A stretch of 64,000 nucleotides of DNA from [Candidatus Thermochlorobacteriaceae] bacterium GBChlB. Its GTDB lineage: Bacteria; Bacteroidota; Chlorobiia; Chlorobiales; Thermochlorobacteraceae. How positions within the stretch are numbered: position 1 is the stretch's first letter; every line of letters starts with the position of its first letter. Under the pieces are notes generated by a model that saw nothing but the letters and a program-made list of their open reading frames with translations, made no database searches and was not told the origin of the DNA. The stretch is from NCBI GenBank assembly GCA_000724175.1, contig JPGV01000031.1, positions 1 to 64,000 on the forward strand, written 5' to 3'. The position numbers and the translations under genes were made by a program. Positions 54,001-62,333 of this stretch are shown one piece after another.

Positions 54001-55662
54001 GCTGCACTGATTGATAAAAACAAGCAAGTCTTGTCGGACTTCCACTACATGGAACACCCGGAACTCATTGCTGTTTCTGACGACCAGCCAAGCAAGGGTA
54101 TTGCGCTACTTATCCAAAGTTTCTCGCAAGGTGTGGCGATTTACGAACCCGCGTTTATTGAACTCTCGCTTGCCGAAAAAAATCGGGTCAAGGACGCGGG
54201 CAACGCCTATTGCTACGACTTGCGCTGGCTCATTCGTGAAATGCAGCAGCGTGGCATCGCTGTTCCGGAGGAAAAGAAAATTTTGCCGCCGACCAACACC
54301 GACGCCGAGCCGCTCACAGCAGAGCAAGCATTGCGCGTCTTCTGGGGCGGCGCGACCCGCGAGGACGTCTTGGTGAATTTCATCATTCCCTTAACGGGCG
54401 CGCAAGGTCGGCTCTTGGGCTTCATCTCGCTTGGCAGGATGCTGGCGCGGGTGAAAAAATCCTATCAAGAAGTCTTGGACGATGTGCGCTTGATTGAACT
54501 CATCGCGGGCAGCCTTGCGTCACATCTTGAAAATTTAGAACTCAACCAAAATCTCTCTGCATCGGAAGCCAAATTCAGAAACGTCGTCGAGAACGTCGGC
54601 TACGGATTCGTCATCAGCGATAAAGACGGGCGTATTGAATACGTGAACGCGTTTCTCAAACGCATTTTGGTGCGCGGCGACGACGCCATTATCGGGCATC
54701 TCTTAGAAGACCTCTCGCATCCTGAAACCCTGCTACAAGCCAAACGGCAACGCTCCATCGTCTATTCCGGACGCACGCCTTCCGAAGAAGAACTGCTGCT
54801 CTTGACCAGCAGCGGAGAAGCGATCCCGTTTCAAGTCTCCGCCTCGCCGCAGCTTGTGTTGCACAACGATGGCGAAGTAACCGTCGACGGCTCATTCAGC
54901 GTCTTGGTCGACCTGCGCAAGCAGCGCGAAATCGAGCGGCAAAAAATCGAGCTCGAGACCATTCGAAACAATTTCTTTGCGATGGTCGTCCATGATATGA
55001 AAGTGCCGCTTTCGGCGATATACGGATACAGCGAAATGCTGCGCGACGCCGACCCAAGCAAAATGGAGCCCGACCATTTCAAAAAAATCATGGGACAGAT
55101 TCACCTCTCGTCGTCCAACATCACAAGTTTGGTACAAGAAATTCTCGATTTCTCGAAATACGAAGCGAAGATGGTCAAGCTCAATCGCTCGCTCAGCAGT
55201 TTGCAACTCTGCCTTGAGCTCGTTTTGGAGCAAAATCAATTCGACTTGGGCGCAAAAGGCATGACAGCTCGAAAAGAAATTGAACCTGTCGACTTTACAT
55301 TTTACTTTGACTTCGATAAAATCGTGCGTGTCATTAGCAACCTTGTGAGCAACGCCATCAAGTTTTCGCATAAGGGGTCGGAAATCGTCGCATCGTTGGA
55401 GCGCTTTGAACATAGAGGAACTCCCTTTGCCAAACTGACTATCCGCGACAACGGCGAGGGCATCGCGCCCGAAGAGGTCGGTTACATTTTCGATGCATAT
55501 CGCCAAGCGAACTCGAAGCATGGCTCTCGCGGCATAGGCTTGGGACTCTCGATTGCAAAACAGGTGGTGGAACTGCACGGCGGAAAAATTTGGGCGGAAT
55601 CAAAACTCGGCGAAGGCACGGCAATTACTTTCGCGCTTCCGATGATGGCGCAACCCGACTGA
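51022..55662 (+). CDS. Large soluble histidine kinase with five GAF-like modules
   Basis: A 1546-residue cytoplasmic kinase with no signal or membrane helix. Five diverged sensor modules begin near residues 67, 322, 530, 739 and 969, each with a recognisable xEKxxLxxxA helix start and a closing P(L/I/M)-x6-LxGxIxLG motif. Two of them also carry a YCYxxxxLxxxxQxxGI insertion. A PAS domain follows near 1184 (NVVENVGYGFVISDKDGRI), then HisKA with His1324 (AMVVHDMKVPLSAI) and HATPase with N box LVSNAIKFSHKG, G1 IRDNGEGIAP and G2 GIGLGLSIAKQVVELHGG. No regulator is adjacent. It probably integrates several small ligands. Confidence 0.92.
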   Translation: MSNHLQTEIERSLSAPPIVEKDDAPAHALENYICVVSVPSEKLAYRSPKILDDELQGWLKPLQKAKSIDEKLALVCDALFETAALSFSAAALFGENYSVRRAHLRVVEGAQGGGIERAFREHIAAPADARRVFYDYLLQEKKYRLQNIYCYETAELCAALERQGIAFSQPFPNASSPVELIQEPVLPKRKAASKKIPLEILFAAYNQKSRGNKPFEFGIVLPMFGGDGKIMGAICSGESLRNTVESQEQVLELQRVLDRFVKQASLSLEETLHSAAAKSVSPKADKNAVEPPPVNEPPPTTVEPKTALQQALELSRKISERQTITEKIDLLGQATIVIGNVKSCAIALYSQDDEIEYHKLYTRTGTESVKSEILNPDFAYSRYLSEALVACKGFRAEQSYCCKIEQLEKLQTAIESGMEAPREFYSETESNNALKKLHGSDDIVLITPLKISNTLLGYIAIDGDSISLGENTENDLADRLRLIGILVNEISGQLLQAKLRAESNRYALQTETLRELLDVLFTTSAAIQAAKTLDEKFQLAAQTIVNELGFTSATLVTYNESGVILLSAVAVHLEAEDQNLSKRLTTRYAVGRHVQHDTLNMVFSTKFSVGHGYAFSSRDIRKLRSSNTKIDEGNLGQKNLNVFLSGKTDVGLLFPLYDESKRLAGFIRLGKWMLPNDERVTAEFMERLRIIALFAERLSQDYSLSRLEAERTSEMAEKQRFNKALALLFEAGTKISQSTSVQEKLRLCCKALVETTDLDFVGVCLYDLNGEVRHSDHSEKAGIDEKLAQVVSDGYAVGRKINTRVYDILFEHDEFKLHPFNVYCADLRQFKRFIVANAIQVIGTTAKGVVDVNDNDMSEVNGMKNLERYIETRGTPENDYYVLAVPIRIADRTAAPIKGFISLGNFTECKTPSDVLNQLVAIDLFISVVESDITNFFLTQTLAQESQQLFQRSLFIQKLLELDVKLSQPISLHDKIRMVCESSVEQSSFRYVLAALIDKNKQVLSDFHYMEHPELIAVSDDQPSKGIALLIQSFSQGVAIYEPAFIELSLAEKNRVKDAGNAYCYDLRWLIREMQQRGIAVPEEKKILPPTNTDAEPLTAEQALRVFWGGATREDVLVNFIIPLTGAQGRLLGFISLGRMLARVKKSYQEVLDDVRLIELIAGSLASHLENLELNQNLSASEAKFRNVVENVGYGFVISDKDGRIEYVNAFLKRILVRGDDAIIGHLLEDLSHPETLLQAKRQRSIVYSGRTPSEEELLLLTSSGEAIPFQVSASPQLVLHNDGEVTVDGSFSVLVDLRKQREIERQKIELETIRNNFFAMVVHDMKVPLSAIYGYSEMLRDADPSKMEPDHFKKIMGQIHLSSSNITSLVQEILDFSKYEAKMVKLNRSLSSLQLCLELVLEQNQFDLGAKGMTARKEIEPVDFTFYFDFDKIVRVISNLVSNAIKFSHKGSEIVASLERFEHRGTPFAKLTIRDNGEGIAPEEVGYIFDAYRQANSKHGSRGIGLGLSIAKQVVELHGGKIWAESKLGEGTAITFALPMMAQPD

Positions 55663-55768
55663 AAAACAGTCTGCGCAGTTGCAAGTAAATATGAATGTGG
55701 TAGAAAATCGCCCTCGCCCGTAGAGCCTTGTAAATACAAGCAACAGCGGGTTATCAATGCAATGCAAT

Positions 55769-56542
55769 CTAATCAATCACGACTTCCAGCATATCGTAGC
55801 CAACGCGGATGTGGTCGGGTAAGTCAGCTTCGAGCACAGCATGTTTTATCTCATGACTCATGTGGATTAAAATCGCGCGGCGCGGCTTGATACGGGCGAT
55901 GTGCGCCAGTGTTTCCGAAAGGCACGCGTGCGTTGGATGCTCGGTATAGCGTAAGCAGTCAATCGCAAGAACCTCGAGCCCTTGCAGGCGCTCAACCGAG
56001 TGGTCGGGCAACGTTTTGCAATCAGTAAGGTAGGCGAAATTTCCGATTCGAAATCCGTAGATGGTGATCTTCCCGTGTCCGACATCTATGGGCGTTACAT
56101 CGACGCTTGCGCCGTTTTTTCGAATCGTGAATGTGTCAGTAACAACCTTCATTGTTAGCGCCGGCAATCCCCAGTCAAGATTGCGCTCGCCAAACGCATA
56201 GCCAAAACGGCGCATCACTTCGGGTTCGCACTGCGGCGATGTGTAAATATCCATTGCTGCACGCTGCGTGTTGGTGAAAGCACGAATGTCGTCGAGTCCG
56301 AAAAGATGGTCAAAGTGATGGTGTGTCAGGAGAACGGCGTCGATGCGCTTGATGGCGCTGCGAAGGACTTGTTGGCGAAAATCAATTGACGTGTCGATGA
56401 GCAGCGATAAGCCGCCGGTCTCAACGAGTGCCGACGTGCGGAGGCGTTTATCGCGCGGGTCGGAGGAGCGGCACACATCACACTCACAAAGCGGAACAGG
56501 AATGCCTTGCGAGGTGCCGGTGCCTAAAAACGTGATTTTCAT
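55769..56542 (-). CDS. MBL-fold hydrolase, PhnP-like
   Basis: A 257-residue metallo-beta-lactamase fold protein. It opens with ITFLGTGTSQGIPVPLCECDVC, carries an N-terminal cysteine pair, and the metal motif LTHHHFDHLFGLDDIRAF, as in phosphoribosyl cyclic phosphodiesterases (PhnP). The last histidine region is ILIHMSHEIKHA. It probably cleaves a cyclic phosphate or related ester. It is the distal gene of a four-gene minus-strand set with 9-13 bp gaps. Confidence 0.9.
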   Translation of the reverse strand: MKITFLGTGTSQGIPVPLCECDVCRSSDPRDKRLRTSALVETGGLSLLIDTSIDFRQQVLRSAIKRIDAVLLTHHHFDHLFGLDDIRAFTNTQRAAMDIYTSPQCEPEVMRRFGYAFGERNLDWGLPALTMKVVTDTFTIRKNGASVDVTPIDVGHGKITIYGFRIGNFAYLTDCKTLPDHSVERLQGLEVLAIDCLRYTEHPTHACLSETLAHIARIKPRRAILIHMSHEIKHAVLEADLPDHIRVGYDMLEVVID

Positions 56543-56550
56543 CGGTGAAG

Positions 56551-56817
56551 CTATGCGTTCTGTTTCTCTGAAACTTCGTCGTCAATCAATTTGCGAACCT
56601 GCGGTGTTACGAAAACATTCCCGACGCCGATGCGTCCGAGTGTGCGGGCGATGGTCGTGATTTTGCCTTCAATCGGAAGGAACTTATTGACGACCAAGAC
56701 GCGCTCTTCATGCACGCGGCAATCGCCGCCTTGGAAATTTCCTTTCTCGTAACGAACCCGAAATCCCAATTTCTTTGCGGTCTCTTCAAGTTCCTGTAAG
56801 ATGTCCTGCTTTCTCAT
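56551..56817 (-). CDS. Small hypothetical protein (88 aa)
   Basis: An 88-residue protein starting MRKQDILQELEETAKKLGF, with a GxFxGGxCRVxE-type motif (GNFQGGDCRVHEER) and a C-terminal RKLIDDEV helix. No membrane or signal. It lies 8 bp from the PhnP-like gene and 13 bp after the OMP gene, so it belongs to that transcript. Not recognised; the conserved-looking GGDCRV could bind metal. Confidence 0.7.
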   Translation of the reverse strand: MRKQDILQELEETAKKLGFRVRYEKGNFQGGDCRVHEERVLVVNKFLPIEGKITTIARTLGRIGVGNVFVTPQVRKLIDDEVSEKQNA

Positions 56818-56830
56818 CGGTGTGGTAAAA

Positions 56831-57571
56831 TTAAAAAGTAATTCCCGCCGTTAGGGTATGGGCGCGGAAAAGATAGTTGTATTGAGTCGTCGAAAAACTG
56901 GATGTGGTATATCGGAATCGATAGGTAAACGCCATGCCGAATGTGCCGAAAAACTGCGGCAAGTGAAACGTCGCGTCAGTAATGACGCCGCTCACGAGAC
57001 CAGTTACCGGACTGAACCCTTGCGTTCCAAAGGCAATGAACGCTTCGGCTTTGGCAACAAAGAGTGAGGCGCGTGTGCTGTAAGCAAGCCCCACACCCGC
57101 GCCGATGCCAAGCGAGCCGAGACTGATGTTGTCGCTGCCACGCTCCTGACGGGTGCTGACGAAAAGCAAATCCGCGACCACCGAGAGCGGAATAATTGGA
57201 CGCAACACATTCGGCGCAGGAGGCCCGAAGGCGATATCGACATCGAATTTCGCGCCGCCGCTTCCAAACGTAACCGCTTCGGGAAACCCGTCGATATTGC
57301 CAACAGAGTAGTCGAAGTAGAGCAGCGTGTTGTCTTGGCGCAAAATCGCCGACAAGAGCACACGAGAGACATTGAACGGCGTGGCAAACGTGTTCGAGGC
57401 GAGCGGCGAAAAATTGCCGCCCGGCGACAGCCCAACTTCAAAACTGCGCAAGGAGAGTTCACGGAAATTTTGACGCACATCGGCAGAACTTGCTTCACCA
57501 ATCACCTGCGCCGACGCTGACATGGCAACTGCAACAGAAACAAAGACGATGACAAAATGAACCCGATTCAT
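56831..57571 (-). CDS. Predicted outer-membrane beta-barrel protein
   Basis: A 246-residue exported protein. Signal peptide MNRVHFVIVFVSVAVAMSASAQ is followed by alternating amphipathic strands, with a clear long central region (PLSVVADLLFVSTRQ, NISLGSLGIGAGVGLAYS) and a C-terminal GITF ending in phenylalanine, the classic barrel C terminus. No family was recognised. It is the second gene of the minus-strand cluster. Confidence 0.8.
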   Translation of the reverse strand: MNRVHFVIVFVSVAVAMSASAQVIGEASSADVRQNFRELSLRSFEVGLSPGGNFSPLASNTFATPFNVSRVLLSAILRQDNTLLYFDYSVGNIDGFPEAVTFGSGGAKFDVDIAFGPPAPNVLRPIIPLSVVADLLFVSTRQERGSDNISLGSLGIGAGVGLAYSTRASLFVAKAEAFIAFGTQGFSPVTGLVSGVITDATFHLPQFFGTFGMAFTYRFRYTTSSFSTTQYNYLFRAHTLTAGITF

Positions 57572-57602
57572 GAGTAATGCTGTGTTAAAAAGTCAAAAAA
57601 CC

Positions 57603-58370
57603 TTATGTGCGATGCACCTTCAAGCCCGCCTGAGCAACGGGGCGCACGATAAGGTCGTCAATATCGACATGCGGCGGACGCGACGCAATGAACAAAATGC
57701 ACTCTGCGATGTCTTTCGCCGTCAGCGGCATCATACCTTGATAAACGCGCTTAGCTCGGTCGTCATCGCCACGAAAACGCACCCGACTAAACTCCGTTTC
57801 AACGAGTCCGGGCGAAATGCAACTGGCGCGAATGTTGGTGCCTAAAAGCTCTAACCGCAGTGCTTCGGTAATTGCCCGCACGCCAAACTTCGAGGCGCAA
57901 TACACGCTGCCGCCCTCGTAAGGCATATACCCTGCAACGCTGCCCAAATTGATGATGTGTCCCTCGTTTCTCGGCAGCATGTCTTTGAGCGCAAACCGCG
58001 ACAGCCGCAGAAGCCCGAAAACATTGGTCTCGAAGACCTCTCGCATATCTGACTCGGAAACATCGGCGACTTTATCGGTGCCGCGTGCCAAGCCCGCATT
58101 GTTGATGAGAATGTCAATTTTGCCGAACCGAGCGACCGCATCGGAAATAAAACTCTCGCAACTCTTTTCGTCGGTAACATCGAGCGCAAGCGCCAGCGTG
58201 GTTACTGCATAGTCTCTGGCAAGCGTTTTCGACACCTCTTGTAATTTTTCTATGCGCCTGGCGCCAAGAACAAGCGTGCTGCCGTGTGCAGCAAATTCGG
58301 CGGCGGTGGCAAGTCCAATGCCCGCACTCGCGCCAGTAATAAGAACAATTTTATCCTTGAGTTTGGTCAT
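57603..58370 (-). CDS. Short-chain dehydrogenase/reductase (YdfG-like)
   Basis: A 255-residue classical SDR. The nucleotide motif is ITGASAGIGLATA, NNAG appears in ILINNAGLARG, the active-site Ser-Tyr-Lys set is in LGSVAGYMPYEGGSVYCASKFG and the catalytic tyrosine-lysine pair is intact. Such enzymes reduce serine, malonic semialdehyde or related substrates. It opens a four-gene minus-strand cluster. A TATATTCG -10-like element lies 18 bases upstream. Confidence 0.92.
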   Translation of the reverse strand: MTKLKDKIVLITGASAGIGLATAAEFAAHGSTLVLGARRIEKLQEVSKTLARDYAVTTLALALDVTDEKSCESFISDAVARFGKIDILINNAGLARGTDKVADVSESDMREVFETNVFGLLRLSRFALKDMLPRNEGHIINLGSVAGYMPYEGGSVYCASKFGVRAITEALRLELLGTNIRASCISPGLVETEFSRVRFRGDDDRAKRVYQGMMPLTAKDIAECILFIASRPPHVDIDDLIVRPVAQAGLKVHRT

Positions 58371-58387
58371 AACGATTCAAAGTGCGT

Positions 58388-58395
58388 CGAATATA
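58388..58395 (-). promoter_or_regulatory. Candidate -10 element of the SDR gene
   Basis: Minus-strand TATATTCG, 18 bases before the SDR start, one of the recurring TATATTyn elements. The 147-bp gap is shared with the divergent J-domain gene. Confidence 0.35.
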
Positions 58396-58478
58396 AACCT
58401 TTCCGATTGACTTTTGGGCTAAGTGCGCTCGTAAGAGTAATAGATACATTGAGCCTCAGAAGCCTCGTGCCAAAGCGT

Positions 58479-58486
58479 TATATTCC
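58479..58486 (+). promoter_or_regulatory. Candidate -10 element of the J-domain/M48 operon
   Basis: Plus-strand TATATTCC, 31 bases before the first J-domain gene. Weak, as no -35 partner is evident at normal spacing. Confidence 0.35.
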
Positions 58487-58517
58487 AGAGCAAATACGGA
58501 ACATTCAGACGATTACA

Positions 58518-59873
58518 ATGGCTAAAAAGTTTGACGACTCTTTCGAGGACTACTACGCTGCACTCGGCGTTTTTCCGAGTGCGTCGCCCGATGAAATTCG
58601 TCAGGCTTATGTCGAGCGCATCAAAGACGTTCACCCCGACCGCTTTCAACAGGCCTCCGATGCTGAACGGCGCGACGTTGAAGAAACTTCTCGTTTGCTC
58701 AATCGGGCAAAAGACACGCTGCTCAACCCGACCCAGCGACAACGCTACGACGAGCGCTATCGCGCCCGCTACTCCAACGAATCAAATGAATTGGATAACC
58801 AAGACGATGTTGAGACAAAAAGACACTTTTACCGAAAAGACCGACTCGGTGCTTTTTCAGGGGCGCGGGGCTTTGGGTTTCTCGTGATTGCAATTTCAAC
58901 GATTTACATTCTTGGCGCATCGGTGGGTCTGGTCGGACGAGCGTTGATGACGAAAGGCGTCGTGAAAATCGCTGAAGCAAAACAAACGATCGAGTTAAGC
59001 CTGCCAAGCTACGAGTGGAGAACAGCGTTTCCTGTGGAAGGCTTCGGCATTACAGAAGGAAGCGGCGCGGCAACGCTCTTTTCATTGACCCAACGGACGA
59101 TTTACAGGAGAACATTGCCGCAGAACGATGAAGCGCCGTTCGCAGCCAAGGGCAGCGTTGAAAAATTCGTGCTTGCAAAAGACAAACTTGCCGTCGTAAC
59201 TGATTCATCGATTGTTGTCTATTCGCTCGATGGACGCGCGCTTGCAGCCTTGAATGGGCATCGCGGAAAAATCACATGCGTGGCGTTTTCGCCTGATGGT
59301 GTGCATCTCTGTTCGGCAAGTGAAGACCGCACGATAAAAATCTGGAATGTTCGAAACAGAGCGGCAGAACGCACCTTTGCGGCAAGCAACAAAGTTGTCG
59401 AGTCCGTCGCCTTCACGCCCGACGGGATTCATGTGGCGTTCAATGACGACCGATGGCTGAAGCTCTGGTCTTGGCGAGACGGCAGAGTGCGTCAGTTAGC
59501 ACAACATCGGGATAAGATTCTCCATGTGGCATGCAGCAACGAGTGGGCAGCGTCGGCAAGTCTGGGCGGTGAGTTGAAACAAACGCATCGCATAACAGGC
59601 GCGGTGAAAAATGTGGCGCAGGAATCTGGCGTCATCACAGCACTTGCATACAGTCCCGATGGACAATGGCTGGCATCGAGCAACGCCGACGGCAGAGCGC
59701 GGCTCTACACAGCTTCAAGTGCAAGGCTGGCACAAACCATTGAGGCGCATCACGGCAAAGTCTCATCAATTCAATTTTCAGACGCGGGCGACCGTCTCTA
59801 CACGACAGGCGCGGATAGCGCGATAAAATCTTGGAAACTGCCTAACGATACGATAAAGACCGTCATCAACTAA
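58518..59873 (+). CDS. Membrane-anchored J-domain / WD40 propeller protein (1)
   Basis: A 451-residue protein. Residues 8-85 are a DnaJ domain with the HPD motif at 39-41 (IKDVHPDRF). A basic stretch (KRHFYRKDR) leads to one membrane helix (about 118-141), and the rest is a seven-bladed WD40-like propeller with units such as CVAFSPDGVHLCSASEDRTI and SIQFSDAGDRLYTTGADSAI. The charge pattern puts the J domain in the cytoplasm and the propeller outside. The start is ATG 58518, because the upstream frame overlaps the SDR gene. It is followed after 13 bp by the dehydrogenase. Known for DnaJ domains: it activates a Hsp70; the propeller role is inferred. Confidence 0.9.
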   Translation: MAKKFDDSFEDYYAALGVFPSASPDEIRQAYVERIKDVHPDRFQQASDAERRDVEETSRLLNRAKDTLLNPTQRQRYDERYRARYSNESNELDNQDDVETKRHFYRKDRLGAFSGARGFGFLVIAISTIYILGASVGLVGRALMTKGVVKIAEAKQTIELSLPSYEWRTAFPVEGFGITEGSGAATLFSLTQRTIYRRTLPQNDEAPFAAKGSVEKFVLAKDKLAVVTDSSIVVYSLDGRALAALNGHRGKITCVAFSPDGVHLCSASEDRTIKIWNVRNRAAERTFAASNKVVESVAFTPDGIHVAFNDDRWLKLWSWRDGRVRQLAQHRDKILHVACSNEWAASASLGGELKQTHRITGAVKNVAQESGVITALAYSPDGQWLASSNADGRARLYTASSARLAQTIEAHHGKVSSIQFSDAGDRLYTTGADSAIKSWKLPNDTIKTVIN

Positions 59874-59886
59874 GCAACTAAACCCT

Positions 59887-60882
59887 ATGCACATTACCGT
59901 TTTTGATACGCATAGCTTCGAGCGCGATTACCTCTTGCGCGCCGCCGGAACAGCGCACAAGCTCAACTTCTTGGAAGTGCAACTGAACCTGCAAACTGCC
60001 GACCTTGCACGCGGCGCAGACGCAATCTCGATTTTCGTCAACGACGACGCTTCTGCGCCTGTGCTGGAAAAATTGCATGGTCGTGGCGTCAAGTTCGTTG
60101 CGCTTCGTTCTGCTGGATTCAACCACATTGACTTAGACAAAGTAAAAGCGTTAGGAATGTGCGCGGCGAATGTGCCAGCATATTCGCCTTACGCGGTCGC
60201 TGAACACACAGTCGCCTTGATGCTTGCGTTGAATCGAAAACTCACGCGGGCGCACAACCGCGTGCGCGAAGCAAATTTTTCGCTCAACGGCTTGGTGGGG
60301 TTTGATATGAACGGCAAAACGGCGGGTATTGTTGGCACTGGAAAAATCGGCGCAGTGGTTGCTAAAATCTTACACGGCTTTGGCTGCAATCTGCTCGCCG
60401 TTGATGCGTATCCCAACGCCGCACTGGAAAAAGATTATGGACTTCGTTACGTCTCGATTGAAACGCTCTGCCGCGAGTCCGATATTATCACGCTGCACGC
60501 GCCGCTCACGCCAAGCACCAAATACCTCATCAACGCGCAGAACATCGCCTTGATGAAACACGGCGTCATGCTCATCAACACCAGCAGAGGCGGACTGATT
60601 AAAACCGTCGATGCCATCGATGCCTTGAAGACAGGCAAAATCGGTTACTTAGGCTTAGACGTCTATGAAGAGGAAAAAGGCTTATTTTTCTACGACCGCT
60701 CCGACTTAATTTTGCAAGACGAAATGCTCGCGCGATTGATGAGCTTTCCAAACGTGTTGATTACAAGCCATCAGGCGTTCCTGACCGACACGGCGCTACA
60801 AAACATTGCTGACATCACATTTCAAAACATCAACGCGTGGGCGAGTGGCGAGAAAGCAGAATATGAACTGACAACGACTTAA
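59887..60882 (+). CDS. D-2-hydroxyacid dehydrogenase (D-lactate dehydrogenase-like)
   Basis: A 331-residue NAD-dependent dehydrogenase of the D-lactate family. The nucleotide motif is TAGIVGTGKIGAVVAKIL, the catalytic Arg, Glu and His are in NTSRGGLIKT, LGLDVYEEEKG and TSHQAFLTDTA, and the N-terminal FNHIDLDKVK is typical of LdhA. It reduces pyruvate or a similar 2-oxoacid. It lies between the two J-domain/WD40 genes with 13- and 10-bp gaps, so it belongs to the same operon, with no obvious reason by known function. Confidence 0.94.
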   Translation: MHITVFDTHSFERDYLLRAAGTAHKLNFLEVQLNLQTADLARGADAISIFVNDDASAPVLEKLHGRGVKFVALRSAGFNHIDLDKVKALGMCAANVPAYSPYAVAEHTVALMLALNRKLTRAHNRVREANFSLNGLVGFDMNGKTAGIVGTGKIGAVVAKILHGFGCNLLAVDAYPNAALEKDYGLRYVSIETLCRESDIITLHAPLTPSTKYLINAQNIALMKHGVMLINTSRGGLIKTVDAIDALKTGKIGYLGLDVYEEEKGLFFYDRSDLILQDEMLARLMSFPNVLITSHQAFLTDTALQNIADITFQNINAWASGEKAEYELTTT

Positions 60883-60892
60883 TTTTTGAACA

Positions 60893-62257
60893 ATGACTGG
60901 GCGACAAAATTTCATCGACCTCTATGCCGAGCTGGGACTGACGCCGCGTGCGACCGCGGAAGAAATTCGCCGTGCCTACATGGAACAAATTAAAGACGTT
61001 CACCCCGATAAGTTTCAGAATGCGTCGCCGCGAGAGCGCGAAAGGGCAGAGCGCAAAACGCAACTGCTCAACGAAGCCAAAGACATCTTGCTTGACGACG
61101 ACAAACGCCGTGACTACGATTTTCTCTACAAGCAACGCCTCGCTGAAGCCGTTGATGTTGCGGCAAAAGTCGGGTTCGATGGGCAGCGCTATGATGCCTA
61201 CATGTCCAATGCAGAGCGATTTCGACAAATGGCGGAGCGAGACTCATCGTCGCGTGCCAAACCGTTTATCTTCATTATGGTCGCGCTTATGACGGGCGTT
61301 ACGCTGCTGTGGCGGTTCGTCAATCCCGAAGACATTGGAAAACCCGCGCCGCCAAAGGAAGTTCCGACCATAACCGAACCGCAAGTTGTGTATCAAGCAA
61401 GTGGTGCTGTGCTTGGAATCACGCTGTCGAAAAACGGAACGCTGCTTGCCGCCGTCGATAAAATCGGAGTGGATGTATGGCGTATCGACGCGCCCGATAA
61501 AAAAACGACGCTCAACGAAACAAACGCGTTCTCGATTGCAAGCGTGGGTGAGAGCGTCGCCGTCGGAACAAAAGACGGCAAGGCTAAATTGTTTCGTTTG
61601 GAAAGCGACGGCGGCGCAACGCTCATCAGAACGCTCGATGCGCATCAATCGGCGATATCCAGCGTCTCGTTCAGCGCGGACGGCAAATGGCTCCTGACGG
61701 CAAGTTGGGACAAAACTGCGAAAATTTGGAACGCCGAGAGCGGAGACCTCTTGCGAACCCGTATGGGCATTGCGTTTCCGATTTATGCTGCCGCGTTTGA
61801 TAAAGACGCCCGAAGTGTTGGCTTCACCAACGACCAACAATCAATGCTCTGGACATGGCGCGACGGCACATTGAAAAACCTCACGCTACATCGCAAACGA
61901 ATCTTGGCAATGTCGGTCAGTTCGACCGATTGGGTGCTGTCGGCAGGCGAGGATAGAATTCTCAAACAAGTGCATATCCCCACAACAACGACGCGCGCTA
62001 CCGATGCAGAACCGTCAGTTTGTTTAGCGGTTGCCTACAGCGCGGACGGACAACTCTTTGCAAGCGCAGGTGCAGACGGCGTCGTGAGGGTATATGCGAG
62101 CAATTCGTGCCGAAAGTTGGACGTGATGCAAGCCCATCAAGGAAAAGCCACAAGTGTCGTGTTTTCGCCCGACGGTCGGCGACTATACAGCGCGGGCGCG
62201 GACGGTGCGATTAAAGCGTGGGATATGTCAAAATATGCACCGTTGCAAACGCCGTGA
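60893..62257 (+). CDS. Membrane-anchored J-domain / WD40 propeller protein (2)
   Basis: A 454-residue paralogue of the first J-domain protein. The DnaJ domain is at residues 7-80 with HPD at 37-39 (IKDVHPDKF); one membrane helix (about 124-141, FIFIMVALMTGVTLLWRF) follows a basic stretch; a seven-bladed WD40-like propeller follows, with units such as SVSFSADGKWLLTASWDKTA and SVVFSPDGRRLYSAGADGAI. The two proteins share the domain order but differ in most residues, so the duplication is old or under different selection. It lies ten bp after the dehydrogenase and 76 bp before the M48 protease gene. Confidence 0.9.
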   Translation: MTGRQNFIDLYAELGLTPRATAEEIRRAYMEQIKDVHPDKFQNASPRERERAERKTQLLNEAKDILLDDDKRRDYDFLYKQRLAEAVDVAAKVGFDGQRYDAYMSNAERFRQMAERDSSSRAKPFIFIMVALMTGVTLLWRFVNPEDIGKPAPPKEVPTITEPQVVYQASGAVLGITLSKNGTLLAAVDKIGVDVWRIDAPDKKTTLNETNAFSIASVGESVAVGTKDGKAKLFRLESDGGATLIRTLDAHQSAISSVSFSADGKWLLTASWDKTAKIWNAESGDLLRTRMGIAFPIYAAAFDKDARSVGFTNDQQSMLWTWRDGTLKNLTLHRKRILAMSVSSTDWVLSAGEDRILKQVHIPTTTTRATDAEPSVCLAVAYSADGQLFASAGADGVVRVYASNSCRKLDVMQAHQGKATSVVFSPDGRRLYSAGADGAIKAWDMSKYAPLQTP

Positions 62258-62333
62258 AGCAGCGCACAGCCAACTAAACCAGATTGCGTATGTCGAGCAG
62301 ATACTTAAATCCCTAAATCAAATCAAATAAAAG

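Noticed and set aside
55727-55740. Hairpin after the giant kinase as a terminator
   Set aside because: CTTGTA/TACAAG forms a stem but no T run follows on either strand.
58284-58517. Upstream extension of the first J-domain gene
   Set aside because: It overlaps the divergent SDR gene and its promoter, has no family match and begins far from a ribosome-binding site. ATG 58518 begins the J domain properly.
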